Shown: positions 42,210 through 54,014 of the stretch, piece by piece
Position numbering within the stretch: position 1 is the stretch's first letter
How the letters are laid out: each line of letters opens with the position of its first letter
Assembly: GCA_029582265.1 (NCBI GenBank)
Contig: CM055823.1
Coordinates: 4,154,001 to 4,218,000 of the forward strand
Direction: 5' to 3'
Length of the DNA: 64,000 nt
Origin: Zoroaster sp. YZ-2022
Taxonomy: Eukaryota > Echinodermata > Asteroidea > Forcipulatida > Zoroasteridae
The notes under the pieces: generated by a model
Seen by the model: only the letters and a program-made list of their open reading frames with translations
What the model was told of the DNA's origin: nothing
Database searches by the model: none
Position numbers and translations under genes: made by a program

Positions 42210-42507
42210 CGAGAAACTAGAGAACATGCGTTCGGATCGTTCGTATTCTTCCAACGTGGCATTTCTGTCTTTGGAAATTATACATTTCTATTTGTTACTA
42301 AAATGATTTCAAGAGATGCTTGGTACCATCATAAACTTTACACCTATTATGTTTTATGTATAAAACTGTGATCAATTGTGATTTACGCAATTATCAATAG
42401 TGTACGTAGGGTTTTAAATCAACATTATATTATATATTATGTATAGACATCTTCAAACAAAACTTTGATGTAAGAGTCGAGCTCAAGCAATGTGAACTTG
42501 TTTCTAT

Positions 42508-42700
42508 TATTATTATTATTATTGATGGTTTATTAAAACAATTTGAACTTGTAGCCAAAGGCTAAATTGAGTCAAATTTAACATAAAATATCCAAAATAA
42601 AAACATTACAATTACAGTATAAAAATAGATATGATCATTTATATTTAAAAATTCAGTTATATAAGAGTATTGATATTGACTTTAATTAAAATATTAAATA
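42508..42700 (-). mobile_element. LINE 3' end
   Basis: (ATT)n then GATGGTTTATTAAAACAATT and TAGCCAAAGGCTAAATTGAG; same end as 33722-33900. Non-coding. Confidence 0.5.
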
Positions 42701-43337
42701 TTAAAATAAAATGAAGAATGGATAGAAAACAGACAACCAAGTATACAGTATATTGTGTACACATGCATATTTCACACAATACAGTTTGGAAACCATCAGT
42801 GGTCATTATAAAGGTCTATAAATGTCTTAGACATTGTGGTGTACATTTGGGGGGATGACACCTGGACGCAAGATATAGCTTAATATACCATGAATAAAGC
42901 ACTTAAGATGGTCTAAGCTTATGTTTGGTTTTTAGGGTTTTACTTTTTTTCTGAAATGAAACGAGAGTAAACAAAAACTGAAGATGGTAATGTAACTTAC
43001 GTGGAAAAATATAGGAAACGAAATGTTATCTGTGTGCTTCGACTCGGAAATCTGGTGTTGATTTTTCTCTTGAATCTTGACTTGCGATCACAGTCCTCCG
43101 TCTAATAACGTTCCAGCATTAAGCAGTACTTGAACATGTAATGCAATGTTTGATTAAAGGTTAATCAAATATCTTCGTTTCTTTTCGTTTAGATTCATTA
43201 TCAGCCGATCTCATCAAATGTTTGTTTTGAATCAACAAAGATTGTATAAGATAATAATTAATAACACATCTTTGTTCATTACAACTTGAGTATTATATAA
43301 TTTTAAAGAGGGGAAGCTCTAATCAAAATATCAGAAA

Positions 43338-43547
43338 TTAAAGGGACAATATCGTCACGATCAACAGGGCATTGAATCAGAGTGCTTGTTTTAGGTTAAC
43401 TCGGTGACTGAAAAAATACCCCACATGATAAGGTCATATTACCGTTGCTGCTGCATAAATGAGCCAGCAATTTTCAATCACTATGTTCATCTTAAACAAG
43501 GACACCAATCCCATGCCTGCTCCGATCGTGACGATACTTTCCCTTAA
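43338..43547. mobile_element. TTAA-type MITE, copy 4
   Basis: TTAAAGGGACAATATCGTCA at the left, GATCGTGACGATACTTTCCC then TTAA at the right. TTAA at both ends is consistent with piggyBac- or Kolobok-type mobilisation. Confidence 0.8.
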
Positions 43548-44677
43548 CTTTTCCATTTTTTAGAGAGTATTGAATGTACGTATCCATTTACCAATTACCC
43601 ATTCCTTGTGAGTTAAGGCTTCACAATTTTATGACAAACAAAATATCAATTCATTTGTTTTCATCTTGTTTATGACACAGTGAAATAATACACATTCGTT
43701 TCTATACATATCACAGTCTGCAATCTTATCAAGTATGGATGTATGTACAGACATATGACTGATGGCGTGTAAAGTTCGAAATGTCTAAAGCTATATTGCA
43801 TGTTATCGTCAGTACAATCTCTGAATGATGCATAAAGAGATGTGAAGATTTTCTCTCAGACTAAGTATCTGAAAACATCTTCGCGAAATGTCAGCGGAGG
43901 TAACTTTTATGTCAAGGGGGGATATGGTCCATAAGATACACTCACTTTTTTCCTGTAACACTATATTTCGTGTAAAAATAAATTTAGGGCCTATCATCGT
44001 TTTCAAATGTTGAAATATTTTCCACAAACAATTCGTAAGTCTCAAAATTACCTCAAAATTGGCCTATAACGTTATTAATTTTGTTGTCACAACATTTAAA
44101 AATTTTAATTTAAAACTGATAAATTAATTTATATTAATCTAATGTTTCAAACTCGAGTGGGTGGGGTTAGGACGAGGGTGGTAAATTATGGGGAGATCAT
44201 TTGAATTTTACATTTTGAATCATTTCCCTTCCTCCTCCCCAACTTTGACAACATTTTCTTACGTCACTAGAGATATCTACCATAATGAGATGTGTTACTT
44301 TAGTTCATACACGCACCTGACCATCACCGATTCACGTATACAAAAGCCAATCACTTAGTCACAGGAATTTAGAAATATAATCAAATTAAGAACTGTCTGA
44401 CGTTACAAGACTGTGCGAAGAAAACAAGTTAAATGGCAGAAAGTCAGCTAGTCTCGATGAATAATGCTGCAACGATTTAGAAATTTGAGGTTTACTTATT
44501 AGATTTGGGTTCTTACTTGTGTAACCCTGCTGGAGATTTGTCCAGTTACAGTTATCTGACCAATTAGGCCTAAGCACGTACCGAAGGTGTTATAAAACAC
44601 TGGAGAAACCTGTGAATGTGCGTTGGTGATAAGAGACCTCAACGACTTGGACAACAAATGAAATTTAGAGGGAGTTT

Positions 44678-45060
44678 AGAGGGAAGGTATAACTTGGCAA
44701 TATAAGTAAAATTGCTTTTCTGAGTATGCTTATACTCTCTTTGAATCACGATATACAGTGAAGGAAAAGTACAACATTGGTAATGTTGGCAAAACTGCTT
44801 CTATGAGTATGCTTTATACTCTCTTTGAATCAAGATATACATTGAAGGGAAGGTACAACATTGGTAATGTTGGCAAAACTGCTTCTATGAGTATGCTTAC
44901 TCTCTTTGAATCAAGATATACATTGAAGGGAAGGTACAACATTGGTAATGTTGGCAAAACTGCTTCTATGAGTATGCTTACTCTCTTTGAATCAAGATAT
45001 ACATTAAAGGGAAGACACAACATTGGTAATTTGAGCAAAACCGCTTCTATGATTTCTATG
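44678..45060. repeat. Minisatellite, about 82 bp x 5
   Basis: Same unit as 37414-37972. The first and last units are diverged, the inner three nearly identical. The last unit shortens at GATTTCTATGACATGG. Ends 170 bp before a candidate micro-exon. Confidence 0.95.
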
Positions 45061-45227
45061 ACATGGTAAGATTGTTGGTTTCTGTACATATTTCTTGGTT
45101 CTTATACGAAACGGACTGATTTATATACATTTCATACCTAAAGTATGCACTTCCTTTTAACGGATCAGATCATATAATATAAAACAATACAATATTCATT
45201 AAATTAAAAGTAAGTAAACGTTTATAG

Positions 45228-45248
45228 GTGGACCAATTACGACTGACG
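45228..45248 (+). CDS. Candidate micro-exon, 21 nt (VDQLRLT), gene C
   Basis: Val-Asp-Gln-Leu-Arg-Leu-Thr in phase 0 between AGTAAACGTTTATAG and GTAAGTGATGG. Its size, phase and Leu spacing resemble the 27-nt exon of genes A and B, and a VL-starting terminal exon follows at 45841. The pyrimidine tract is weak and no matching upstream exons were found between 33 and 45 kb, so this may be a gene fragment or chance. Confidence 0.3.
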
Positions 45249-45636
45249 GTAAGTGATGGTAGATATGAAAAGGTCAAATCGGTTCCAGCAACGCTTAATC
45301 TGGGATCCACAGATAGCGATCGACAAATCTACCGGGGGCCTGGGGAGGGTGGATGGATTCAGCCAGAAGGCGAATCTTTCATTTACGTTTTATATACCCT
45401 TGATCTGTTTTGCCTGTCGATAGAGGAGTTTATTAAACCTTAGACTGTCATGGCTATTTCTATTTAAAGGAAATGTATAACAGTGGTATTGTTGGTAAAA
45501 ACTGCAGGTACCTCCTCTCGATCTGTTAATAATGTAGATATGACATAAGTCCACTTTTCCTCATTTTTAATGAAATAAATTTCTGGCAAAAAGAATTTCA
45601 ACATTTGAATAGACATGCATGCTTATCCTAAAGATA

Positions 45637-45780
45637 ATTCGAGTTGATTATTACTATTATTTAATTACCCTAAAATTTATTAACAAATGGACGGAAAAGT
45701 GAGGTAACTTTTTCCGTCCAATTTTTAAATTTGAGGGTAAACAAACAATAAAAAATAAAAAATAAAATAAATCAACTCAA
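45637..45780. repeat. Foldback/hairpin
   Basis: Outer arms GAGTTGATT/AATCAACTC; inner perfect stem TGGACGGAAAAGT/ACTTTTTCCGTCCA around GAGGTA. Probably a tiny MITE. Confidence 0.6.
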
Positions 45781-45840
45781 ATTAGTTCTAGTATAAGTGC
45801 ATGACCATTCACATGTTGAAACACTTTTGGTCGGTTTCAG

Positions 45841-45855
45841 GTACTTAAAAAATAA
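45841..45855 (+). CDS. Candidate terminal exon, gene C (VLKK, stop)
   Basis: Acceptor TTTTGGTCGGTTTCAG followed by GTACTTAAAAAATAA. The first two codons equal those of the terminal exons of genes A and B (Val-Leu), and the preceding CACATGTTGAAACA resembles the CATGTGTTGAAATT found about 60 bp before their terminal exons. Short and weak; could be a decayed paralogue. Confidence 0.25.
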   Translation, partial: VLKK

Positions 45856-46756
45856 ATAACAACCATTGGAAAAACTGCTAACGTGACGGATGCAAAGTGG
45901 CCCCCTCTGGATCTGTTAATGTAGATATGCATTAAAAAACCTGTGGAAGTTTCAGCTTATGATTGCGCCATTAGAAAATAATGAAAATGCATTCAGAATG
46001 TTTTTAGTCATTATAATGTTGAATTTAGGAAAGCGTTCTCTTTCCTAAATGCAAATTATAAAAAAAAATTCTTAAAATAATACCACCTCATACAAAATGA
46101 TTTCTTCGAAAGAAAAAGTAATATTACGGACATGCAGAAGGGGTCTCATTGGTGACGTGGAAACTGGTAATAGCAGATAAAAAAACGTGTGTTATACGCA
46201 GATACGAAACCACTGCCGCATATATTTGTTTGAGGTTAAAGTCCAGCAATTTATCTGTACTTTAAAACAGGGTAATATCGACCTCATATAAGGATCTGTA
46301 GCTTTAAGCAGGCCAGGACAGCTGCGGTAGCCGCCCGACAGCCCGCAGCAAGGAAAGTTGCTTCTTCCTCTTAGCCAATCAACGAACGTACACGTATCCC
46401 CAATGGCTATCTTAATTGATTTTCTCTGTACGTAGCCACACGATATCCTCCACAGGGCATTAAGTCATAGATTTGATGTTGCTTTACATAAGGTAAATGG
46501 CAGAGACAAATAGATGAAATGTCCATCAGAAATTCACTTTCAAATTCAATTACAGCTGTAAAAGGTTATAATGGTAAAACTTCTTGGAAAAGTATTCTCA
46601 GTTTCTTTGAATCAGAACACTTTTGACTTAAACTCTTAATTCATCTTTCAAAAACTAAAGCCAAGAAGGTATTGGTGGGTGACCCAACTAACCGACAAAA
46701 TGAAATACACGTATAGGAGACATCATTCTGTCCATGAAGCTATTATTTATAAGAAT
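45856..46756. other. No gene seen
   Basis: AT-rich intergenic DNA. Only short phrases are repeated (CCCCCTCTGGATCTGTTAAT at 45900 resembles 45510). Nothing coding supported. Confidence 0.6.
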
Positions 46757-47024
46757 ATGTGACCCACTCTGGCAAAACCTGAAAATTCTCGGCATTTACC
46801 ATAATGCGTAACAGCCATGAAAAGGTCAAAAACTTACCCCAGGTACCAGTTTGAGGGACCAGTTTTCATGTCACCATATAGAGCATTTTCTCTAGATTTT
46901 GATGGAAAAAGAAAAATCCTGAAACGTTGTTGGGAACATTGTTAATTTTCACGATAAATTTGTGAGGTCACTCCGAAAAGTTGGGTCCAAGTTTTGGGTT
47001 TTGCCAGAGCCAGTCACATATTCC
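46757..47024. mobile_element. MITE with ATGTGACCCACTCTGGC ends
   Basis: Left ATGTGACCCACTCTGGCAAA then ACC; right GGGTTTTGCCAGAGCCAGTC then ACAT. About 268 bp, non-coding. Confidence 0.75.
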
Positions 47025-47676
47025 AATAAGATTCGTGAATACGAAAAATCACAATTTTTTGTATTACAGACTGAATAAAAATACCACATCAGGATCAAGA
47101 CGAAGTTCACGTTTGCCAACCAACATTTCTGAATAAACTTACACTATTTCCAAAATGGAAGGATTCAAATGGCAAAATCTCCCTTAAAGCTATCCATCTT
47201 TTCGTGTTCTCAATTATAGGGCTGCGTTGGTTCAATACACTACATACTTAACCTAGTTTGTTTTTAACTGACCCTTCGATCGTTGTTGAGCCAACGGTCA
47301 GCAATGTTTTATGGACATAGCATTATTGATCAAAACTGCACTGCGTAAACAGGTACACCCTTAGAGCTATGGTAACCGTCTGTTTATATCAACTATGGTA
47401 CTATTTGTATGAAAATGTAAATCCCCAGGGGAAGGGGGTAAATACCACTTTGTTTGTTTTTTCAAATATGTTTAATCAAATAAATACATTCTATGTTTCC
47501 AAAATGTAATAAAAATAAAATAAAAAACAATATAATATTTTGTATGTTTTTATTTATCTTTCATTTATGATTAAAATGGTTCTCAGTTATTGAGGTTAAT
47601 TACCTGATTACATAACCTAGTTATTATCTTAAAAATTCCTTGATGATAAATTAGTCCCGTCTAAAATACTTTCATT

Positions 47677-47902
47677 TTAAAAGGGACAGTATCGTCACGA
47701 TCAGAGCAGACTTTCAACAGGGCATGGAATCAGTGCCTTTATAGTTTAAGATGAACACATCGTCTGAAAATTACTGGCTCGTTTATGCAGCGGCAACATT
47801 TGTATGACCTATCATGTGGGTATTATTTTTAGTCAACGGGTTAAAATAAAACTAGCACTCCGATTCCATGACCTGTTGATTGTGACGATATTTCCCCTTT
47901 AA
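47677..47902. mobile_element. TTAA-type MITE, copy 5, complete
   Basis: TTAAAAGGGACAGTATCGTC to GACGATATTTCCCCTTTAA; inside, the family words AACAGGGCATGGAATCAGTG and CACTCCGATTCCATGACCTG are themselves inverted. 47025-47676 has nothing recognisable. Confidence 0.8.
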
Positions 47903-48281
47903 CACACAGACAGCTTTGTTTTGGTGTAAACCTCCCGTTGTTCCCTCTATTGTGAAAGCAACTGGGAACGTATTGTCCTTTTTATTATAAGTCCTCGGTT
48001 TGAATGCCTACACAAACTTGCACACACCCACCCCACACACCATACAAGTTTCTGTCGATGTTTAAATACCATGGAGCCTGATTAGTGTGAAAACTGTATA
48101 TAGAAATGCGAACCAATTCAATTGAAATATTCTCGGTCTATAAATACATATTTCTTGACAAAAATAGTGAATTCTGGCTGAAAAGCTAATAAACTATTAG
48201 TAATCTAACAAAAACTATATAAATGATCAGTTTTACATAAACTGTTGTGATAAAGTTGGTAATTTTATCAAGCATCCCTTG

Positions 48282-48565
48282 ACTGTAGGATTTAAGGCTT
48301 TGCATGGTGGAGATAGATATCATTGAGTTCTTTCGGGTGACACCATGTAATGATCTCTTCTTGGAAGAAGTGATGGCTCTGAGAAGAGCCGGTTGGTTTG
48401 TTCTCAACGTTTCGACTAGTCTACTCTAGCCGTCATCAAGTCTCCTGAGTAGACTAGTCCTGACTAGACTAGTCCCAAGTAGACAAACCAACCAGCTCTT
48501 CTCAGAGCCATCACTTCTTCCAATGAGGAGATCATTACATGGTGTCACCCGAAAGAACTCAATTA
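48282..48565. repeat. Penelope-like terminal repeats, inverted pair
   Basis: CATTGAGTTCTTTCGGGTGA at the left is mirrored by CACCCGAAAGAACTCAATTA at the right; CAACGTTTCGACTAGTCTAC and GCCGTCATCAAG in between give a CTTGATGAC-GGCTAG-AGTAGA-CTAGTC-GAAAC fold on the minus strand. The left end reads CACCATGCAAAGCCTTAAAT on the minus strand, like the satellite unit. Confidence 0.55.
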
Positions 48566-49438
48566 CATCCCTTGAATATTTCTATCTTAGGTGCTGTCAT
48601 TTAAGTAAAATTAGTCAAATCATCAAAATGAAGTTCCGTTTTCTGAGGACAGACACTTAACGTAGAAATGAATGCCGACAATTCTAATGCATTTTCACTA
48701 ATGTATCGTTGACGTTATAATGAAATAAACCCAAACATTCTCAGGTTCGTTTTTATAAATAAGTATTGTATTCATATTCTTATGGATGCATTTACAGACA
48801 TTTTAATATTAAAATGTACTGGCTTTTATAATAACAGATAAAGAGAAAATATGATTATCAGAACATTAAAATATAATATAATATACGTTTTCACATTAGC
48901 CACCCGCCGGTCTTAGGAATAGTGCACATGAATGTACAAGTCATTCATATTACTCTCACGTACATCACGACCACACTATATCTCCTCCAAGCACAACCGT
49001 TTTATTAATTGATCAGTTTGCATTCCATTGCCTCAAGCGACGTTAACATGACAAATACAAATCCATCACAGCATAAAAAGCAGTGTCTGAACTAGACGTT
49101 AAACGTGAGTATGTGGCCAGCTTGCATTTTGTTTTCGAGGGATAGAAATGGAAGGTAACATGGATTTTAATGTACTTTAAAAATGGTTTGTTTGCCATAG
49201 TGTTAGTAATTATTTCCTTATATGTGGGGCTGTACATTATCACAATTGTTAAGATTAAGTTTACACGTACAATGTATATGTTTATTACGCATTTGTTATA
49301 ATGGCAGGGCTTCAATGAAAACCATTATTACTGTATTCTTTTTAATGAAGTGAACTTCTAACAATCTGCAATTGCTATTCCACAGTTCAACATACTGCAG
49401 CTTGCTTCATGCTTGTTACAGACTACAGTAGAATATTA
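48566..49438. other. No gene seen
   Basis: AT-rich DNA with no recognised repeat or coding signal. Confidence 0.6.
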
Positions 49439-49439
49439 T

Positions 49440-49735
49440 GTTATTGTATTTGTTTATTAAAACAATTTTTACCTGGACAGATCTTTCATTGAAACACCGT
49501 TTTTTGGGGTCCAGGATAAAACAGCACAATAAAAACAGTTAATTCAATTTAAAAATTATGAAAAATATACAAACAAAAGGATAACAATAAATGAGAATTG
49601 CAAAAATCATATGCACTTTGAGTGTCATTGATAGTGTAAGGTTTATGTCTTCCAAGTCATGCCCCTTCGCTGCATTCATACGTATTAACAACAGTTTGTT
49701 TCTAATGTACCACTTAATGATCACAAAAAAGAAGA
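49440..49735 (-). mobile_element. Probable retroposon 3' end
   Basis: TTGTTTATTAAAACAATTTT then TACCTGGACAGATC and GGGGTCCAGG resembles the LINE ends at 33722 and 42508 in its first 20 bases. Weak. Confidence 0.35.
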
Positions 49736-49738
49736 TAT

Positions 49739-50352
49739 TTTACCCTCCTATTGCTGCACTTTAGTGGGAAGTTGCTATAGAGGTCAAAATCAGCCAACTG
49801 CCTGTTTTCACTGTTGACCCAAATGTGCACACAGGGACATTTTTGACTGTTTTTACTGTCATTTTGACCACCCTGAACAATACCAGACAATGCTTTTATC
49901 AGTCACAAATGGTCGACTCATTTTGACTTGTAAATGTACTTACTACACGTAAGGTTTGACATCTGATGGCTGAGTCGTCAGATTGTGTGGGTTCGAAGCC
50001 TTGCCGCGACCATGGTGCTTGTGTCCTTGAGCAAGACACTTTACCATAATTGCTGCGAGGGCCGAATTGAACCCAGCCACTGGGGATGTACAAGCCAGTG
50101 TATGCTTAGTGCCGGTCCCAAGCCAGGATAAATGGGAGGGTTGCGTCAGGAAGGGCATCCGGCGTAAAACCTATGCCAAATCAAATATGCGGATCATGAT
50201 CCGCTGTGGCGACCCCTAACGGGAGCAGCCGAAAGAGGACAACAACAACACGTAAGGTTTGACAGTGTTTGACTTTTAAGTGCATAAGATATACCTTGGC
50301 AAGTATATTATCATTTTGACTGATTTTGATCCTTGTAGTAGCAGGAGGGTTT
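49739..50352. mobile_element. AACCCTCC-family MITE, split by a SINE
   Basis: TTTACCCTCCTATTGCTGCA to TAGTAGCAGGAGGGTTTTA; internal words match the other three copies. A SINE at 49961-50247 splits it. Confidence 0.8.
49961..50247 (+). mobile_element. SINE with RTE-type 3' tail, 16-bp target duplication
   Basis: Flanked by perfect ACACGTAAGGTTTGAC (49945-49960 and 50248-50263). 5' part has box B GTGGGTTCGAAGCCTTGCC (box A truncated), the shared domain TGTCCTTGAGCAAGACACTT, and a 3' end GTTGCGTCAGGAAGGGCATC ... GTGGCGACCCCTAACGGGAG then (AAC)n. The 3' end matches the RTE tail at 8271. Domains are thus swapped with the SINE at 59501, which has a different tail. Confidence 0.85.
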
Positions 50353-50435
50353 TAATATACAACATGAGCTCACACTTGTCTGCTTTATGAAATATTATAT
50401 TATGAAATATTATATTATATAATTATTAGCAATAG

Positions 50436-50437
<2 letters not shown>

Positions 50438-50490
<53 letters not shown>
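50438..50490. repeat. (AT)n microsatellite
   Basis: About 26 AT dinucleotides. Confidence 0.95.
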
Positions 50491-50493
<3 letters not shown>

Positions 50494-50837
50494 GTTTCGG
50501 TGTTTCAGTAGGATTGCTTTATAATACACATATTCATATACATTTCTGTGATTCAATATTCCTTATACTTATAACTATTAACACGTTTTACAGTAACATT
50601 ACACCACTCCATGTAGTTTAGATTACAATTTTCCATGTTCATTTATATCAAATTGCAATGACCCTCAAAGTCCTTCAAATATCTCTCAGTATTCGTTTCT
50701 AATTTACATGCACTTAGTGTCTTACACGTTTTCGTTCAATTACAATTTTATTAGGTAATTTCACCCTCCACCTGCCCCGCCAGGCCCTTCGGGTTTCTCT
50801 TCTGTATCAACATCACTGTTCCTCTTCAAGCGTTTTC

Positions 50838-51139
50838 TTAACTCTCCTACTGTAGCTGAATTGTTGTGGTCAAAATCAATCAACTGACTGTTTGTGACTG
50901 ATGAACCAACTGTGCACACAAGGGCATTGTCATGACTGGTTTTGACTGTCATTTTGACCACCCTCAATAATACAAGACAATGCTTTTACCTGTCAAAACA
51001 GTCGACTCATTTTGACCTGTAAATGTACTTATTACACATAAGGTTTGACAGTGTTCAACTTTTAAGTGTACCAGATGTACACTGGTATATATATCAACAT
51101 TTGGACTAATGTTGACCCTTGCAGTCATGGAAGAGTTAA
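50838..51139. mobile_element. AACCCTCC-family MITE, third copy
   Basis: TTAACTCTCCTACTGTAGCT to GTCATGGAAGAGTTAA, uninterrupted, about 300 bp. Contains TTTTGACTGTCATTTTGACC and AGGTTTGACAGTG. Confidence 0.8.
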
Positions 51140-51514
51140 ATATTTCGTCAGTTACCCAACAATTCTATTTTATAGTTGCTGGATGTGGCCACAACTGGCA
51201 TGACTGTAACACGAGAGTTTTTTGCAGCATAATGTAATGATTACATTGAGAACCTCTCCACAGGTTTCACACGGGGGCGGGATATTCTGACTTTGGAACT
51301 TCGTTCAAACACGAATCCAGTTCGCCTTGTTCAGATGTACTAATATCCGATGTTTTGAACTTGGAGATCAGTCTCCAAATCACAAATTGTTGTTGCTTTA
51401 TTTACGTGATTTTTTAAGTGGACCGATTATATGATGTCGCCGAGGCGCAGGCGACATTGTGTTTAGTACATCTTTTTGGCCCTACTAATCGTGCGTGCTC
51501 GTTTTATCACGTGG

Positions 51515-51611
51515 CGCAATTTACAATCGGCGGCCTTCGAATATCGAATATTCGATCAAAATCAAAGTTCGAATATCCGGTTACTAAATTATTCGAAAAC
51601 ACACAGCCCTA
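51515..51611. mobile_element. hAT-like transposon end
   Basis: TCGAATATCGAATATTCGAT ... TTCGAAAACACACAGCCCTA ends like hAT elements with a TAGGGCTGTGTG terminus. The other end was not found. Confidence 0.4.
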
Positions 51612-51689
51612 ACGGTAAGAAAAATGAGTGGGCACACTCAATGGTTTATCTGGGACAATATGAACACCATAGAATAAAGTTGAAACACC

Positions 51690-51870
51690 TGGAACCAATT
51701 TCATAGAACTGCTTACCAGACAAATTTGCTTAGCGTATTTCTTTGGTTACCAGCCAAACTTTCATACAAAATGTATGCATTTTGGCTGGTAGTCCGTTTT
51801 ATATTGCTTAGCAAAAATATTTGCTTAGTAAAATTCTCTGCTGAGCAGATCAATGATATTGGCCCCTGGA
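51690..51870. mobile_element. hAT-like MITE (CAATTTCATA family)
   Basis: CCTGGAACCAATTTCATAGA to AATGATATTGGCCCCTGG; internal GGTTACCAGCCAAACTTTCA. Confidence 0.7.
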
Positions 51871-51925
51871 TTATTTTAAAACCGTTTCTGTAGGGTATAC
51901 TTTTTATATCTCCATATATAAACTA

Positions 51926-52111
51926 CAGACCCGTATCCAGGCTGGGATCATTGCCCTCGTAAAGCCCACCTCCACCCCCCCCCCCCCCAGTGCGGCAAGT
52001 CTGCAAATGTAATTTTGTGAAGTATTTGTAGACTCTCGAATACACTGTCAATATTTGTGCCCTTCTGCATAGTGCTTGTGCCCCCAGTTCCAATTCCCGG
52101 TTACGGGCCTG
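51926..52111. mobile_element. MITE with CAGNCCCGTA ends
   Basis: Left CAGACCCGTATCCAGG, right CCCGGTTACGGGCCTG; a C run (51976) inside. Confidence 0.6.
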
Positions 52112-52602
52112 ACGTAACATCAAATATTGAGAAAATGACTTCTGAACATGATTCGAGAAAAAAAGCATCCACACTACCAATGACACCTTAAATGCACATG
52201 AACTTTTGCACTATATGTTTTGTCATGAAATGTATTTGAAGACTTTGATTTTCTCAAGGACGCAGCAGAGATTTCTTTATACATAATATTTTCTTGGTTT
52301 GTGAACAAAAAGGCTATTGTTCTCAAGAGTCACACACACTATTAACCACAGACAATATACTTTTTCAAGGACAGACTAAGTGCAAATTATCAATGAAAAT
52401 CCCTTATTATTTGCGTATTGTCTTGCCTTTAAAAGGATCGTTCATAACAAAGGATCAGAATCAGATTGTAACACATTAGAAAACAATTATGGTGACTGGC
52501 AGATATCAGAGAAAGAAATATTCACAAATATTAAGCGTGCATGAATTGCCAGCAAATTAAATGAAAAGTTTTATTCGTCAAATGCCATTTATCATATAGG
52601 CC

Positions 52603-52872
52603 TATACTACTCAAAACAATTTAGGGAACACCGGATTTTTAACATCAAATAGGTTTGAAATGTTCCATGAACCGGGATTTTCATTTGCAACCCCCTCTCT
52701 CTTTCAGTAGTCATGTCATGAAATGTGTAATCACTGCATGCATCCTTTATCATCTGTTTCATTGTGCAGTTGTTTCTCATCAATTCTGTGAAACATTGTG
52801 TTTATCTGAAATAAATGATCTTGCTTTAACTGAGATTATTCCGGTGTTCCCTAAATTGTTTTGAGTAGTATA
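52603..52872. mobile_element. mariner/Tc1-type MITE, perfect inverted ends
   Basis: TATACTACTCAAAACAATTT then AGGGAACACCGG at the left is exactly complemented at the right. TA at both outer ends fits TA-target insertion. The 69-codon frame inside is chance. Confidence 0.85.
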
Positions 52873-53327
52873 TTTCTTCATCACGTTAGGATTAAACGTA
52901 GATATATCACCTGTGTTTTACAGGCAGTTTGGGGAATTGTTTTTATTGGAAAAATTACCATATCCTTTTTGAAAGGAAAATAAATACTTTGAACAGTGAC
53001 ATTTCACATTAATGTTGTCAGAAGTTTAGTTTAACAATACCATGCTTCAAGAATATTTTTAAAGCATTTTTCCCCTTCATCAAGTACAATTGCTGCTATA
53101 TTACATCTGGACATTTTTGCTATGTTATGCCACGATGTTTTCAGTAAACACTTCCGTGTAATAAGTCATCACACGTTTAACAGATGCATTTCCGTGCGAA
53201 TGCTTGCATTTCCGTGCGAATGCTTACATTTCCGTAATTTATTTTAATAGACCAGATCATATGTTAAGAGTAATTTTGTGAGTAAAAGAAACTAAATTAC
53301 GCAGTACTATCAATCCATAGCTGGACA

Positions 53328-53430
53328 AATAATGACAGATAGTATACATATAAATAATGACAGATAGTATACATATAAATAATGACAGATAGTATACATA
53401 TAAATAATGACAGATAGTATACATATAAAT
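53328..53430. repeat. 26-bp tandem repeat x 4
   Basis: AATGACAGATAGTATACATA then TAAATA, four near-identical units. A 21-bp repeat (CATTTCCGTGCGAATGCTT) lies just upstream at 53187-53235. Confidence 0.95.
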
Positions 53431-53688
53431 AGGGCCTACGCCTGTACAGTTTAATACTTTTTACTCGAGTTACGTTGTACTCAAGTTGCGCATGTTGTCT
53501 TAGGATAAAATATTAACTTTTAAAATCACGATACTTATCAAACTATTATAAGTCACACTTTAACTTATGTTATCAAGAATATTGAAAGGAAAGGGAAACA
53601 TTAATTATATTTGCCAAAGAATTACTCTTACTCTTTTTTGATAAGAATACCTTTTACTAAATTCGAAATGGAATATTTTGTACTTTTC

Positions 53689-54014
53689 TTTAACCCTCTT
53701 ACTGTAGCTGAACTTTAGTAGCAAGTAGCTATAGTGGTCAATATCAGTCAACTGCCTGTTTTGACTGTTGACCCAAATGTGCACGCAGGGGCATTTTTGA
53801 CTGGTTTTTACTGTCATTTGATCATCCTCAACAATACAAGACAATGCTTTTTACCAATCACAAACGGTCGACTCATTTTGACCTGTGAATGTACTTACTC
53901 CACAAGGTTTGACAGTGTTTGACTTTTAAGTGCACTAGATATACCGGTACCTTGGCAAGTATAGGCTATCAACATTTTGACTGATTTTGACCCTTGCAGT
54001 CACAGAAGGGTTAG
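53689..54014. mobile_element. AACCCTCC-family MITE, fourth copy
   Basis: TTAACCCTCTTACTGTAGCT to GCAGTCACAGAAGGGTTA, uninterrupted, with GTTGACCCAAATGTGCACGC inside. Confidence 0.8.

Noticed and set aside
43175..43240. Strong-looking acceptor TTCGTTTCTTTTCGTTTAG
   Set aside because: No donor within reach and no open frame consistent with gene C.
51604..51611. 8-nt block before GTAAGAAAAA
   Set aside because: The acceptor has no pyrimidine tract, the length is not a multiple of three, and it lies at a hAT-like transposon end.
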